A DNA stretch of 64,000 nucleotides from an uncultured Bacteroidia bacterium. GTDB lineage: Bacteria; Bacteroidota; Bacteroidia; NS11-12g; UBA9320. Shown one piece after another: positions 33,405 through 42,801 of this stretch. Where the stretch lies: the NCBI GenBank assembly GCA_905478335.1, contig CAJQIC010000029.1, positions 1 through 64,000 on the forward strand, in the 5' to 3' direction. The translations under genes and the position numbers were made by a program. How positions within the stretch are numbered: the first letter of the stretch is position 1; each line of letters starts with the position of its first letter. The notes below the pieces were generated by a model. The model searched no databases. It was given only the letters and a program-made list of their open reading frames with translations, and was not told where the DNA came from.

Positions 33405-34144
33405 TTCGTAAACGCGTAATTCCAGTTCTTCTGATTCATAAAGGCGGTTTGTACAAATCTGTCAAATTTGGCAAATACAAATACGTTGGGGACCCAATTA
33501 ACGCAGTTCGTATTTTTAATGACAAAGAAGTAGATGAACTTGTAATTCTGGACATTGACGCATCTAAGTCCAAACGAGGTCCAGCATTAGAACAAATCAC
33601 AGAAATAGTAAGTGAGGCATTTATGCCTGTGGCATACGGGGGTGGAATTAACACAATAGAACAAGCAAGTGCCCTCTTTTATAATGGTGTTGAAAAAGTG
33701 ATTCTTAATTCAAGCATTTTGGTTAAGCCCGAGTTAATTACTCAGATTGCAGAACAATTTGGAAGCCAATCTATCATTGCTTCCATAGATTACAAAGCGA
33801 AGCGAATTGTTGGTGGGAACAAGGTATATTCACATGCAGATGTAAAACACCGCCAAACAGAGATTTTATCCTTTGTGAAATTGTGTGAAAAAATGGGAGC
33901 CGGAGAGATATTGCTAAATTGTGTTGACCGAGATGGCACCTATCAAGGATACGATTCGGTCACCTTAAAGCAAATTGCTGACGCTGTTTCAATTCCTGTA
34001 ATTGCCTGTGGTGGAGCAAGTACCAAAGATGATTTCATAAAAGCGATGGAGCATAATGCTTCAGCAATGGCCGCAGGAAGTATGTTTGTTTTTCAACGGC
34101 CGAATCAAGCCGTGCTAATTAGTTATCAAAGTTTTAACGAATGA
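33398..34144 (+). CDS. wbuZ: HisF-type subunit for sugar amidination (WbuZ-like)
   Basis: A 248-residue TIM barrel. It starts MLIRKRVIPVLLIHKGGLYKS and has KYVGDPINAVRIFNDKEVDELVILDID. This is the WbuZ-type variant rather than true HisF, which reads RIIPCLDV. The Asp of LDIDAS and of CVDRDGT are kept. It overlaps hisH by 7 bp and the following GT2 gene by 4 bp. With HisH it should channel ammonia to the amidotransferase WbuX at 37338. Confidence 0.87.
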   Translation: MLIRKRVIPVLLIHKGGLYKSVKFGKYKYVGDPINAVRIFNDKEVDELVILDIDASKSKRGPALEQITEIVSEAFMPVAYGGGINTIEQASALFYNGVEKVILNSSILVKPELITQIAEQFGSQSIIASIDYKAKRIVGGNKVYSHADVKHRQTEILSFVKLCEKMGAGEILLNCVDRDGTYQGYDSVTLKQIADAVSIPVIACGGASTKDDFIKAMEHNASAMAAGSMFVFQRPNQAVLISYQSFNE

Positions 34145-35085
34145 AACCACAAGTCAGTTTAGTAATTCCGCTATATAACGAAGAATCTGTTTTTCGTTCA
34201 TTAATTACAAGAATAACTGCCGTTATAGAAAAAGCACCAATGAGCTGTGAAGTTGTTCTAATTGACGACGGTAGTAGTGATGCTACACAAGAATTAATGA
34301 CAGATCAAGCTAAGAAAGATACAAGGTTTCATTGTGTGTTTTTATCAAGAAATTTTGGACACCAAATTGCACTTTCTGCTGGAATGTCTAGGGCCTTAGG
34401 CAGTGAAGCTCTGTTTATTCTAGATGGAGACTTACAAGACCCACCTGAATTACTCGAGGAATTTTACACTCATTTAAAAAACAGAAATGATGTTGTCTAT
34501 GCCATTCGTAAAAAAAGAAAGGAATCATACTTAAAAAAATTGGCTTACTCTACTTTTTATCGCTTTTTAGATAAAATAAGTTATGTCAAGATACCATTAG
34601 ATAGTGGTGACTTTAGCATGATAAGCCGGCGAGTAACCGACATACTAGTCCAAATGCCTGAACAAAGTAGATACATTAGAGGCATGCGGTCATGGAGTGG
34701 TTTTAATCAAATAGGAGTCCCATATGAAAGAGATGCACGCGAAGAAGGAAACACAAAATATGCGTTTAAACACCTGCTAAAACTGGCGTCTGAAGGGATT
34801 TTTAATTTTAGTGAATTCCCTATTCGATTTATTACGCGTTTAGGTGCGTTTAGTGTACTCATCTCTATTGTTTACTTATTTACTGTATTGTACAAACGAA
34901 TTGCGTACGATGCAGTTCCAGAAGGGTTTACCGCATTACTTATTGCAATTATCATGTTTTCAGGAGTAATCTTGATTTCAATTGGCATTATAGGGGAATA
35001 CATTCTTAGAATATTTTTTCAATCCAAACAACGACCATTGTTTTTAATAGATAAAGAAATTATAAATGGGGAAGAAACTAAGTAA
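34141..35085 (+). CDS. GT2 polyprenyl-phosphate sugar transferase (DPM/GtrB-like)
   Basis: 314 residues. The GT2 domain has VSLVIPLYNEE, LIDDGSSDAT, FILDGDLQDPPELLEEF (DxD-like) and then two C-terminal membrane helices (about 230-250 and 262-285), the layout of GtrB/ArnC-type enzymes that load a sugar on undecaprenyl phosphate. The next gene is a polytopic membrane protein of GT-C type. The pair could add a side-branch sugar in the periplasm. It overlaps that gene by 20 bp. Confidence 0.87.
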   Translation: MKPQVSLVIPLYNEESVFRSLITRITAVIEKAPMSCEVVLIDDGSSDATQELMTDQAKKDTRFHCVFLSRNFGHQIALSAGMSRALGSEALFILDGDLQDPPELLEEFYTHLKNRNDVVYAIRKKRKESYLKKLAYSTFYRFLDKISYVKIPLDSGDFSMISRRVTDILVQMPEQSRYIRGMRSWSGFNQIGVPYERDAREEGNTKYAFKHLLKLASEGIFNFSEFPIRFITRLGAFSVLISIVYLFTVLYKRIAYDAVPEGFTALLIAIIMFSGVILISIGIIGEYILRIFFQSKQRPLFLIDKEIINGEETK

Positions 35086-36637
35086 TCCGAGTATAGTCGC
35101 CATACTTTTTTTTGGCATCGTTGCATGTTTTTCATGGTTTGCTAATCAAAATGGAACTGCGCTACCTACGGGAGACTCAGGCTCCATGATCATTAGTTCA
35201 AGAGCATTACATGCTGATGGCGAGTATGCTTGGCCAACCTATGATTTAACAAGTAAAGGAAAATTAGAAACTACGCAATTTGAACCAAATACTGTTTGGC
35301 CACCTGCATGTGCTACTTTGATAGTTGCATTACAAAAAATAGGGTTTGCCGAAGTTTCTGCCGTTAGAATATTTGTTGCATTCTTTGCTGGATTGACTCT
35401 AGCCCTGGTTTTTTTACTCTCATTCAAAATCACTCGACTTAAGTGGCTTAGTATTTTTATAACCGTGTCGATGTCCTTAATGTGGAATAGCTATTACTGG
35501 ATAATCCATAGTTTTATGCCAGAAAGTTTGTATATCTCATTTACTATTCTGGTTAGTCTCGCAGCTATGAGACTGTTGGAAAAACTGAAAGATGGTAAGG
35601 CTAAAATTCATCATTTTGTAGCGTTAGGCGTCCTAACAGGATTGACATATCACATAAAAAGTGCCGCACCCGCATTTATACTGTCAATTGTACTTTCATT
35701 ATATATTCTAAATCGTTTTAAAGATTTTAAAATATCTATATCACAAGGAATCACGTTTCTTGCTTCAATTGCACTTACAGCCTTACCGTGGTTCATACGC
35801 AATCTAATGATTGGCACAATCGGCGGCTCTGGTGCAGCTTCACAAACACCTTTGCGTGATTCAGTTTTCTCTCTATTACGTTTATTCGTACCGCGTCATG
35901 GAAGCTATTTTGAAAATAAACTGACTATAATATTTGCGTTGCTTTTAATCAGTATGTTAGGCCTACTCGTCATTATATCCGTGGGCAAATCCTACCATAA
36001 AGTTTTTCAGAAATCTTATTTACAAAATTTATTACGCACTACTAGCGGTAAACCCCACAAGGTTATTCCAATCGTTTATTCCATAAGTTTTGTGGCGGTT
36101 ATCTTTTTTGCAATTTACATTGTACCTAAAGCAAGCCATATAGAAACGCGCTATTGGATGGAAATATACCCGTTCGCAGTACCTGTTATTTTTGGTGCTT
36201 TTATAAAATTATCAGAAAGAAAAAAACCACTTGTTCAGCTAATTACTAAAGCATGTATGTTTGGCATATTAGGGATTGTAGTCGTATCTAATGTTTTAGA
36301 AATAAAAAGGAACTCAAGTAAACAATGGACTTTGTTAAAATCGGAAGAAGCACAAGCTCAGTTTCGATCTGAGTTATGTTCTAAATTAAAGGCTACTAGT
36401 GTTGTCAGGTATACCACCAACTACGGAAACCAGTTATTCGCCGATACCGGACTCTCCTACTGGGACGTTCGGGATTCCACGGAGCAAATAGAATCGCAGA
36501 CAAATATCTATATAGACTTTGACGTTGATCAAAACAAAACGTTGAGTTTAGGAAGCATTGAGCCACAAATACCCGTTGATTATTCTTTCCAATTTCAAAT
36601 CGGCGACTACAAAATCTATAGGCGACAAAATCAATAA
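35066..36637 (+). CDS. Polytopic membrane protein, likely GT-C (GT39/ArnT-like) transferase
   Basis: 523 residues with about 10-11 membrane helices and a soluble C-terminal part of about 100 residues. The first periplasmic loop carries an acidic residue (TGDSGSMIISSRALHADGEYAWPTYDL), as in GT-C enzymes using polyprenyl-phosphate donors. GLTYHIKSAAP and ALPWFIRNLM match the usual middle of ArnT/PMT-like proteins. Its start lies within the 3' end of the GtrB-like gene, which supports their joint work. The sugar is unknown. Confidence 0.7.
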   Translation: MGKKLSNPSIVAILFFGIVACFSWFANQNGTALPTGDSGSMIISSRALHADGEYAWPTYDLTSKGKLETTQFEPNTVWPPACATLIVALQKIGFAEVSAVRIFVAFFAGLTLALVFLLSFKITRLKWLSIFITVSMSLMWNSYYWIIHSFMPESLYISFTILVSLAAMRLLEKLKDGKAKIHHFVALGVLTGLTYHIKSAAPAFILSIVLSLYILNRFKDFKISISQGITFLASIALTALPWFIRNLMIGTIGGSGAASQTPLRDSVFSLLRLFVPRHGSYFENKLTIIFALLLISMLGLLVIISVGKSYHKVFQKSYLQNLLRTTSGKPHKVIPIVYSISFVAVIFFAIYIVPKASHIETRYWMEIYPFAVPVIFGAFIKLSERKKPLVQLITKACMFGILGIVVVSNVLEIKRNSSKQWTLLKSEEAQAQFRSELCSKLKATSVVRYTTNYGNQLFADTGLSYWDVRDSTEQIESQTNIYIDFDVDQNKTLSLGSIEPQIPVDYSFQFQIGDYKIYRRQNQ

Positions 36638-36650
36638 TTAAAGATCATAC

Positions 36651-37319
36651 ATGAAAATCGGTCCAATTGATACCTCTCGAAGCATAACATCATATGCCAA
36701 AGTACAGCATTTTATCAGTTCGTTGATTCGCTCCAATAAGATGTTTGTTAGTAAGAAAAACGTAAAGAACAAACATTTACTAAATGTGGGTTGCGGGCCA
36801 CACGTCCATGACAATTTTATAAACCTTGATTATTATTGGATGCCTCATATTGATATCTGCTGGGATATAACGAGACTTCCTTATCCCATTGAATCTAACC
36901 ACATTGAAGGTCTTTACTCTGAACATTGTTTAGAACATATTTCCCTCAATGATTTTACCCTTAATGTGAAGGAGTTTTATAGAATACTAAAACCAGGTGC
37001 TTCTTTAAGATTGGTTGTACCCGATGGTGAGTTATACATGCGGATATATGTCCAAAAACTTAAAGGTGAGTCAGTTACTATGCCGTATGAAGAGGGTTAC
37101 ATCTCTCCTATGGCTCGAATAAATGGTTTATTTCGAAAATACGGTCATCAATTTATAGCCGACTTTGAAACTTTTGAAAAGGTTTTAAGAGACGCTGGTT
37201 TTGAGGATGTAAAAAAGGAAACGTACAGGAATGGAAGAAATGATCAATTACTAATAGATACTGACTGGCGTGAATTGGAATCTTTATACGTTGAAGCAAC
37301 CAAACCACCTAAGAACTAA
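36651..37319 (+). CDS. SAM-dependent methyltransferase (type 11)
   Basis: 222 residues. The SAM motif is LLNVGCGPHVHDNFINLDYY, followed by YSEHCLEHISLNDF and EFYRILKPGASLRLVVPDG, as in Methyltransf_11 sugar methylases. It lies between the GT-C gene and wbuX with small gaps (13 and 18 bp). A sugar O- or N-methylation is likely, but the site cannot be named. Confidence 0.82.
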   Translation: MKIGPIDTSRSITSYAKVQHFISSLIRSNKMFVSKKNVKNKHLLNVGCGPHVHDNFINLDYYWMPHIDICWDITRLPYPIESNHIEGLYSEHCLEHISLNDFTLNVKEFYRILKPGASLRLVVPDGELYMRIYVQKLKGESVTMPYEEGYISPMARINGLFRKYGHQFIADFETFEKVLRDAGFEDVKKETYRNGRNDQLLIDTDWRELESLYVEATKPPKN

Positions 37320-37337
37320 GATAAAACTACGAAATCG

Positions 37338-38486
37338 ATGAAACCCTCGAGTTATAAGCAGTGTGCGTTGTCTGTGATGGACAATATATCGGATCCAAAT
37401 ATTTCATTCGATGATAAAGGCATAAGCAACTATTACCATGAATATGTTCAAGCCGAAAAAGAACAAGGTTTAGTTGGCGATCCAGGTAGACAAAAGCAAC
37501 TCGAATGGGCTGCTAAAATAAAATCAAGACCAGGTAAAAATGGATATGACTGCATTTTAGGCCTTAGCGGTGGGGCAGACAGTACCTATATAGCCTATTT
37601 GGCTAAAGATTTAGGTTTGAATCCACTACTGGTTCATTTTGACTATGGTTGGAATACTGAAATTGCTACAATTAATGTAGAAAACGCAGTAAAATATTCT
37701 GGATTTGACCTCTATACGGTTGTTATGGATTGGGAAGAATTCAGGTCGTTGCAGCGTTCATACTTTAAAGCATCCGTTTTAGATTTAGATGTACCTGCAG
37801 ACCATATGATATTTGGTGCTTTGTTCGAAACCGCCAAAAAGTTTAATATTAAATACGTGCTGAGCGGTAACAATGTTTGGACAGAGCATACCTTACCTAA
37901 AGCTTGGAATTACAACAAATTCGATCTTGTAAATCTGAGGAACATTCACAAAACATTTGAGAACACACCTTTGAAGCATTTACCTGCATTAGGCCTATGG
38001 CAGTATGCCTATTATCAGCTTGTGTTAAATGTTGAGCGTGTTAACTTCTTAAATTGGCAAGAGTTCAAGAGGGTTGATATCCTAAAAGTTATTGAAAAGG
38101 AATTGGGATGGAAAAATTATGGAGGAAAACATCAAGAGTCTGTGTTTACAAGATTTTATCAAGGATATATCTTACCAAATAAGTTCCAAATCGATAAACG
38201 CAAAGCTCACTTATCTAATCTAATATTTGCAGGTCAACTTAGTAAGGAAGAAGCTTTGGCCGAATTAGCCAAACCAGCATACGATGAGAATCTAATGAAA
38301 CAAGATTATGAGTTTGTCGCAAAAAAACTTGGATTTAGTCTTGATGAGTTCAAGCAAGTTCTGACACAGCCCAATGTCGATCATGGTCATTATGGTACGG
38401 ATGTTAATCAGCGCGCCCGCTACTTTAAAATAATGACTGCGACAAGACCGATAACCAAATTCCTTAAAGCCCTTCTCAAAAGATAA
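37338..38486 (+). CDS. wbuX: N-acetyl-sugar amidotransferase WbuX/WbpG-like, Cys ligands altered
   Basis: A 382-residue PP-loop ATP pyrophosphatase with ILGLSGGADSTYIAYLA, then VHFDYGWNTEIATINVEN and the HMIFGALFETAKKF core of the TIGR03573-type family. It should activate an acetamido sugar with ATP and amidate it with ammonia from HisH/HisF. The usual N-terminal metal site (CxxCVM... GVCNxC) reads CALSVMD... GISNYYHEY here, so three of four Cys are replaced. It is separated from hisH/wbuZ by three genes and is followed 1 bp later by the 2-epimerase. Confidence 0.85.
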   Translation: MKPSSYKQCALSVMDNISDPNISFDDKGISNYYHEYVQAEKEQGLVGDPGRQKQLEWAAKIKSRPGKNGYDCILGLSGGADSTYIAYLAKDLGLNPLLVHFDYGWNTEIATINVENAVKYSGFDLYTVVMDWEEFRSLQRSYFKASVLDLDVPADHMIFGALFETAKKFNIKYVLSGNNVWTEHTLPKAWNYNKFDLVNLRNIHKTFENTPLKHLPALGLWQYAYYQLVLNVERVNFLNWQEFKRVDILKVIEKELGWKNYGGKHQESVFTRFYQGYILPNKFQIDKRKAHLSNLIFAGQLSKEEALAELAKPAYDENLMKQDYEFVAKKLGFSLDEFKQVLTQPNVDHGHYGTDVNQRARYFKIMTATRPITKFLKALLKR

Positions 38487-38487
38487 T

Positions 38488-39543
38488 ATGATACTTACCA
38501 TATTAGGAGCACGCCCTCAATTCATTAAAGCAGCTGCCTTATCAAATTCTTTTCGGGAAATAGGCCTAGAAGAGCGAATTATTCATACAGGTCAACATTA
38601 CGATCGCAATATGAGCGATGTTTTCTTCGAAGAGCTTGGGATTCCTGGTGTTTATAAAAACCTTCAGATTGGGTCTGGGAGCCATGGTGCTCAAACAGGC
38701 CAAATGCTTAAGGAAGTTGAAGATGAAATATTCGAAATAGGAGATTCCCTTAAAGCTTTAGTAGTTTTTGGAGACACCAATAGCACAATTGCTGGCGCAT
38801 TAGCAGCAGCTAAACTTCACGTCCCAATTGTTCATGTAGAAGCTGGACTAAGAAGTTACAATCGTAAAATGCCTGAGGAAGTGAATCGCGTTTTGACTGA
38901 CCATTTGTCGAACTTTTTGTTCTGTTCAAGTAGTGTTGGTGTTGAGAATCTAAAGAAAGAAGGTATCACAAGAGGTGTTCATGATGTCGGTGATATCATG
39001 CAAGACTCTGTAAATATGTTTTTGCCGTTTGCTAAAGAGCCGGCAGATGAGGTGATTAAACAAGTTGTAAAGCAGCCGTTTAATTTGATGACTGTTCATC
39101 GACCTGCGAATACGGATGATGGTCAAAAATTACAAGGTATTCTTGACGGAATTGGGAATACCAAAGTTATAACAATTTGGCCTGTGCACCCTAGGAACAA
39201 CAGCCAAATAAGTAAGTTAAACGTTCCAAAAAATATTGTATTAACTGAGCCGTTGTCATATTTTGAAATGTTATACTGTTTAAATAAGGCGTCTCAAATA
39301 CTCACTGATTCAGGTGGGTTACAAAAAGAAGCATATTGGCTTAAAACACCGTGTATCACGATTCGTCCTCAAACAGAATGGATTGAAACGTTACACAACA
39401 ATTGGAATCAATTGTGTGAACCAAACCCAAAAGCTATAGAAACCAGTGTTGCTAAAGTACCAACACTTGCAAGTTGGACTACTTTATATGGTAATGGGGA
39501 TGCAGGAAATAAAATTGCATCTACGCTTCAACAAGAGCTTTGA
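38488..39543 (+). CDS. Non-hydrolysing UDP-HexNAc 2-epimerase (WecB/WbpI type)
   Basis: 351 residues with LGARPQFIKAAAL, HTGQHYDRNMSDVFF, VFGDTNSTIAGALAA, VEAGLRSYNRKMPEEVNR and TDSGGLQKEAYWLK. The GARPQFIKA start is closer to WbpI (which acts on UDP-GlcNAc3NAcA) than to classical WecB. Its position directly after the amidotransferase fits a path toward an amidinated mannosaminuronic acid-type sugar, an inference. It overlaps the next gene by 4 bp. Confidence 0.88.
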   Translation: MILTILGARPQFIKAAALSNSFREIGLEERIIHTGQHYDRNMSDVFFEELGIPGVYKNLQIGSGSHGAQTGQMLKEVEDEIFEIGDSLKALVVFGDTNSTIAGALAAAKLHVPIVHVEAGLRSYNRKMPEEVNRVLTDHLSNFLFCSSSVGVENLKKEGITRGVHDVGDIMQDSVNMFLPFAKEPADEVIKQVVKQPFNLMTVHRPANTDDGQKLQGILDGIGNTKVITIWPVHPRNNSQISKLNVPKNIVLTEPLSYFEMLYCLNKASQILTDSGGLQKEAYWLKTPCITIRPQTEWIETLHNNWNQLCEPNPKAIETSVAKVPTLASWTTLYGNGDAGNKIASTLQQEL

Positions 39544-40874
39544 AAATTTTGATGCTTTGCCTTGAGTTTCCACCAGTAAATACGACTGGTAATTACCGTT
39601 CAGCAGGATTTGCAATGGCTTTTTCCAAATCAGGTCACGATGTCGAAGTAATAACAACTACCGTTGAATCTGGTTTAGAAACGTTTAATAAGGGTGTCGA
39701 TGATACTTTATTAGCCGGTCTCGAAAGTATAAAGGTTCACAGGTATCCCATAAAATCTATATCAAAATTTTTCTCCCAAGGCATAGGCAATGCTATTCGT
39801 ATTTGGTGGAACAGTACAGATAGTATTGATAAAAGATGGTATTACGGAAAAAATAAGAGGCGCATGCAAGAGGTTGTTAAGCGCTTTAAACCAGATGTCC
39901 TTTATGTATCCTTACCTCCATTTAGTATTGCTCGTGTAGCGATCGACTTGAAATCACAACATAGTTTGCCTCTTATAACAGATATGCGTGATGCATGGTC
40001 TCTATGGGCTACTTCACCATATTCGACCCGGTATCATTACAAAAAGGTAAAACGTTTAGAACGCGCTCTATTTAACGCCTCTGACGCCATATTAGGGGTT
40101 ACTCAACAATTAGTTGATGATTTCAAAACACAGCATCCATCTATTATAGAAAACAAATTTCATGTTGTGTTTAATGGTTACGATAAAAACAATGTCCAAA
40201 TAAAAACTGAGGAGAAACACCCTGTTGTGCCTCCAACATTTACCATTGGATACGTTGGCAGTTTTTATTATGATCCTGGGTCCGACGCTTCAATGGCATC
40301 AGCTTGGCATAAAAGATCTGGGCTAAAGAAATTTTGGTTCTCCCCACGGAAAGAGTTTTGGGAATACAGAAGCCCTCATTTTTTTTTGAAGGCAATGGCA
40401 TTGCACAATCAGAAATTCCCAGACCATAAAATACGATTTGAATTTGTTGGAAAAATCCCGTACTGGCTAGAACCAATGCTTAACAACTTAGGAGTAACAA
40501 GTGATTTCAAGGCACATGGGTTTAAAAGCAAAGAAGAAGTGTTGAGAATACAACATACATGGGACGGAATCTTGGCCACAAGTGAAAAAATAGAAGACAG
40601 ACCACATTTCTGTCTTCCTTCGAAGATTTTTGATGCCATTGAATCTGGCAAGCGCATTATAGCATTCGTCACTCAGGGAGCACAAATGGATTTTCTAAAA
40701 CAATATAAACAAGCCGTATTTTTTAGTCCAGATGATGTAGAAGAGAATTCTGTATATCTGCATGATTTAACCAATTCTGAAAATTCGTTTACCGTTACTC
40801 CTCTGCAGTCAGAGTTCTTTCGCGAGGAACAGAGTAAAAAATTGATAACTATCCTTGAACAAGAAGTTAAATAA
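39540..40874 (+). CDS. GT4-type glycosyltransferase
   Basis: 444 residues with a GT-B layout. The N-terminal domain starts MLCLEFPPVNTTGNYRSAGFA and has RFKPDVLYVSLPPFS and ITDMRDAWSLWA. The C-terminal part has TIGYVGSFYYDPGS and the donor loop SKIFDAIESGKRIIAF. An insertion of about 35 residues (around 260-295) is unusual. It overlaps the epimerase by 4 bp, and the lipoprotein gene starts within its 3' end. Donor and acceptor are unknown. Confidence 0.83.
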   Translation: MKILMLCLEFPPVNTTGNYRSAGFAMAFSKSGHDVEVITTTVESGLETFNKGVDDTLLAGLESIKVHRYPIKSISKFFSQGIGNAIRIWWNSTDSIDKRWYYGKNKRRMQEVVKRFKPDVLYVSLPPFSIARVAIDLKSQHSLPLITDMRDAWSLWATSPYSTRYHYKKVKRLERALFNASDAILGVTQQLVDDFKTQHPSIIENKFHVVFNGYDKNNVQIKTEEKHPVVPPTFTIGYVGSFYYDPGSDASMASAWHKRSGLKKFWFSPRKEFWEYRSPHFFLKAMALHNQKFPDHKIRFEFVGKIPYWLEPMLNNLGVTSDFKAHGFKSKEEVLRIQHTWDGILATSEKIEDRPHFCLPSKIFDAIESGKRIIAFVTQGAQMDFLKQYKQAVFFSPDDVEENSVYLHDLTNSENSFTVTPLQSEFFREEQSKKLITILEQEVK

Positions 40875-42801
40875 TTACGTAAGTATAGCAGTAATACTTG
40901 TTTTATCTGGTTGTAAAACAAGTGTAAACATGTACAACGTTGGTGACGTAATTATACCCCAAAAATACGTTGTGGACATTACCCAATTTGGGGCGATTCC
41001 AAATGATTCTAAAGACGACTCCGAGGCTATTCAACGTGCAATTGATCATGCCATACATTCAAAAGAGTCGTCAGTAGTCTATTGCCCAGCGGGTGTCTAC
41101 AAGTTGTCCAGCGGCGTGATAATTAAAAATCAACAAAGCTCTGGAGAATATCGACATGTAACTTTGACCTTAACAGGCCCTGCCCCAGCCTACTCTGCGG
41201 ACCAACGCATTGGAAGCGTGGCGGTTTTTGAAGTTGGAAAAAACAATTTCGGCGTTGGAGTGCATAAAGGCAGGAACTGCTCGATTCAAAATATTGTCTT
41301 TAAAGGTCAAACAATCTACCGTGCAAATCAGGCTGAGTTGTTGGGTTTTGGACCTAACTCTTGGGAGGACATTCCGGTTAGAAAGAATAAAAACTCACCT
41401 GAGGCAGCGATTGTGATTGACCCGTTTCATAAAAGCACTTCTGATAGAGATAAATACCCTGGATTCGAACGTTTCTATTCTAATAATTCTGGTGGTGGCA
41501 GTAGTATGATTAAAATATCGGGTTGTAGTTTCTCAAACTTTTATATCGCTTTGGCTAATAATCCTTCTTCTGGTGTCTCGAATGGCGACAATATAGTAGC
41601 GAAAAATTGCCATGTAGCATCGTGTTATACATTCTGGTCCTCCGGTCAGCCTCAAAGTCGGGCAAATGAAATGAGTAACATTTATGCGACTTATATTCAT
41701 ACGTTTATTTCCGGCAATCAAATTGGACGTCAACATGGGACACCACCCTTTGTTAACAATATTAATATAGCGGGAGGTTGTAAATATTTGGCGTTTTTAC
41801 GATCCGGTTTTACAGGTGCACATTTCAACCAATGTTATATGGAATCGATTTGGAGCTTAGGTGTTTTCAACGTCAATCATACGTCTTTCGACAACTGCCA
41901 AATAAAATTCATGAACCCCGATGGCCGACATTATATCCCTGATTTTCATTTGTTTTCAAACAACCCGGTTTCTTTCTCGAATTCATCTTTAGAATATTTT
42001 AACAACTGTAAAAATCCAATCGCCTTGAATTTGTATTGTGAACACTTGACAATTCTGGGTGGGCATATTGAAGCTGGTGTAGTTATGCCAAATGGCATTA
42101 CAAATAATGGCGGAGACGAAATACACAATATAGACGTAAATAATACCGTGCTACGTTGCCAAAATTCAACCGCTATAAAGAACAGAATAGGCATGGTAGA
42201 AGCCAAGTTGGCCAACCATGTAATGATAAACAATTCGCGGTTTCAGACTTCAAAGAAAGAAGTTTACGAGAATAATAGTACCACCTACCGCTTAGACTAT
42301 ATTGAGAAAGCTAGGTTGACCGTAGATGCGATTCATAAAACTGCTAAATTTCAAACCTCAAATCCTGGAGCGTATAGGGTAGGTGATAATTTATTTAGCC
42401 CCGAAACCATTTCAATCGATTTTGGATATTTAACCAAACTTCAAATAAGAACCTGTTTAGGGTACGTAAGTGCAGTTAACGGAAAAGAAGTCACATTGTC
42501 TGGAATAAATAGCATGATTAATGATAAAAATTACCAAATTTACTTAGGCGAGTATGCACGATTTTACCCAGAGATAAAGGTAAGCTACAAAAAGGGGAGC
42601 AAAACAGTCTCAATTCTACAAAATACCTGTAGCACGCTGCCAGTCAGTGGACTACGTTTAAACCACGCAGCCTTCCCGCCAGGGTCTTACGTAACAAATG
42701 CCACAAAGTCTGAACTTTTTATCAGCGCCGCGGCTGTGACAACAAGTCAAGAAGGTTATCTATTCAACCAGAGGGTTCAGAAGGATTCCAAAGTACACTA
42801 A
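40855..42801 (+). CDS. Beta-helix lipoprotein, pectate-lyase-3 superfamily
   Basis: 648 residues from a TTG start that is supported by the signal peptide it creates: MNKKLNNYVSIAVILVLSGC, with the lipobox Cys at 20. The residues after Cys (KTSVN) lack the usual surface-export acidic run. Residues 40-80 are the Pectate_lyase_3 start (VDITQFGAIPNDSKDDSEAIQRAID), and parallel beta-helix repeats rich in Asn and Gly follow to about 480. A smaller C-terminal domain ends the protein. It may cut, epimerise or bind the polysaccharide made by this locus; the activity is not known. Confidence 0.75.
   Translation: MNKKLNNYVSIAVILVLSGCKTSVNMYNVGDVIIPQKYVVDITQFGAIPNDSKDDSEAIQRAIDHAIHSKESSVVYCPAGVYKLSSGVIIKNQQSSGEYRHVTLTLTGPAPAYSADQRIGSVAVFEVGKNNFGVGVHKGRNCSIQNIVFKGQTIYRANQAELLGFGPNSWEDIPVRKNKNSPEAAIVIDPFHKSTSDRDKYPGFERFYSNNSGGGSSMIKISGCSFSNFYIALANNPSSGVSNGDNIVAKNCHVASCYTFWSSGQPQSRANEMSNIYATYIHTFISGNQIGRQHGTPPFVNNINIAGGCKYLAFLRSGFTGAHFNQCYMESIWSLGVFNVNHTSFDNCQIKFMNPDGRHYIPDFHLFSNNPVSFSNSSLEYFNNCKNPIALNLYCEHLTILGGHIEAGVVMPNGITNNGGDEIHNIDVNNTVLRCQNSTAIKNRIGMVEAKLANHVMINNSRFQTSKKEVYENNSTTYRLDYIEKARLTVDAIHKTAKFQTSNPGAYRVGDNLFSPETISIDFGYLTKLQIRTCLGYVSAVNGKEVTLSGINSMINDKNYQIYLGEYARFYPEIKVSYKKGSKTVSILQNTCSTLPVSGLRLNHAAFPPGSYVTNATKSELFISAAAVTTSQEGYLFNQRVQKDSKVH

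Noticed and set aside
32775-34144. HisH/HisF as histidine biosynthesis genes
   Set aside because: No other his genes are near, the HisF N-terminus is of the WbuZ kind, and WbuX/WbpG is in the same locus.
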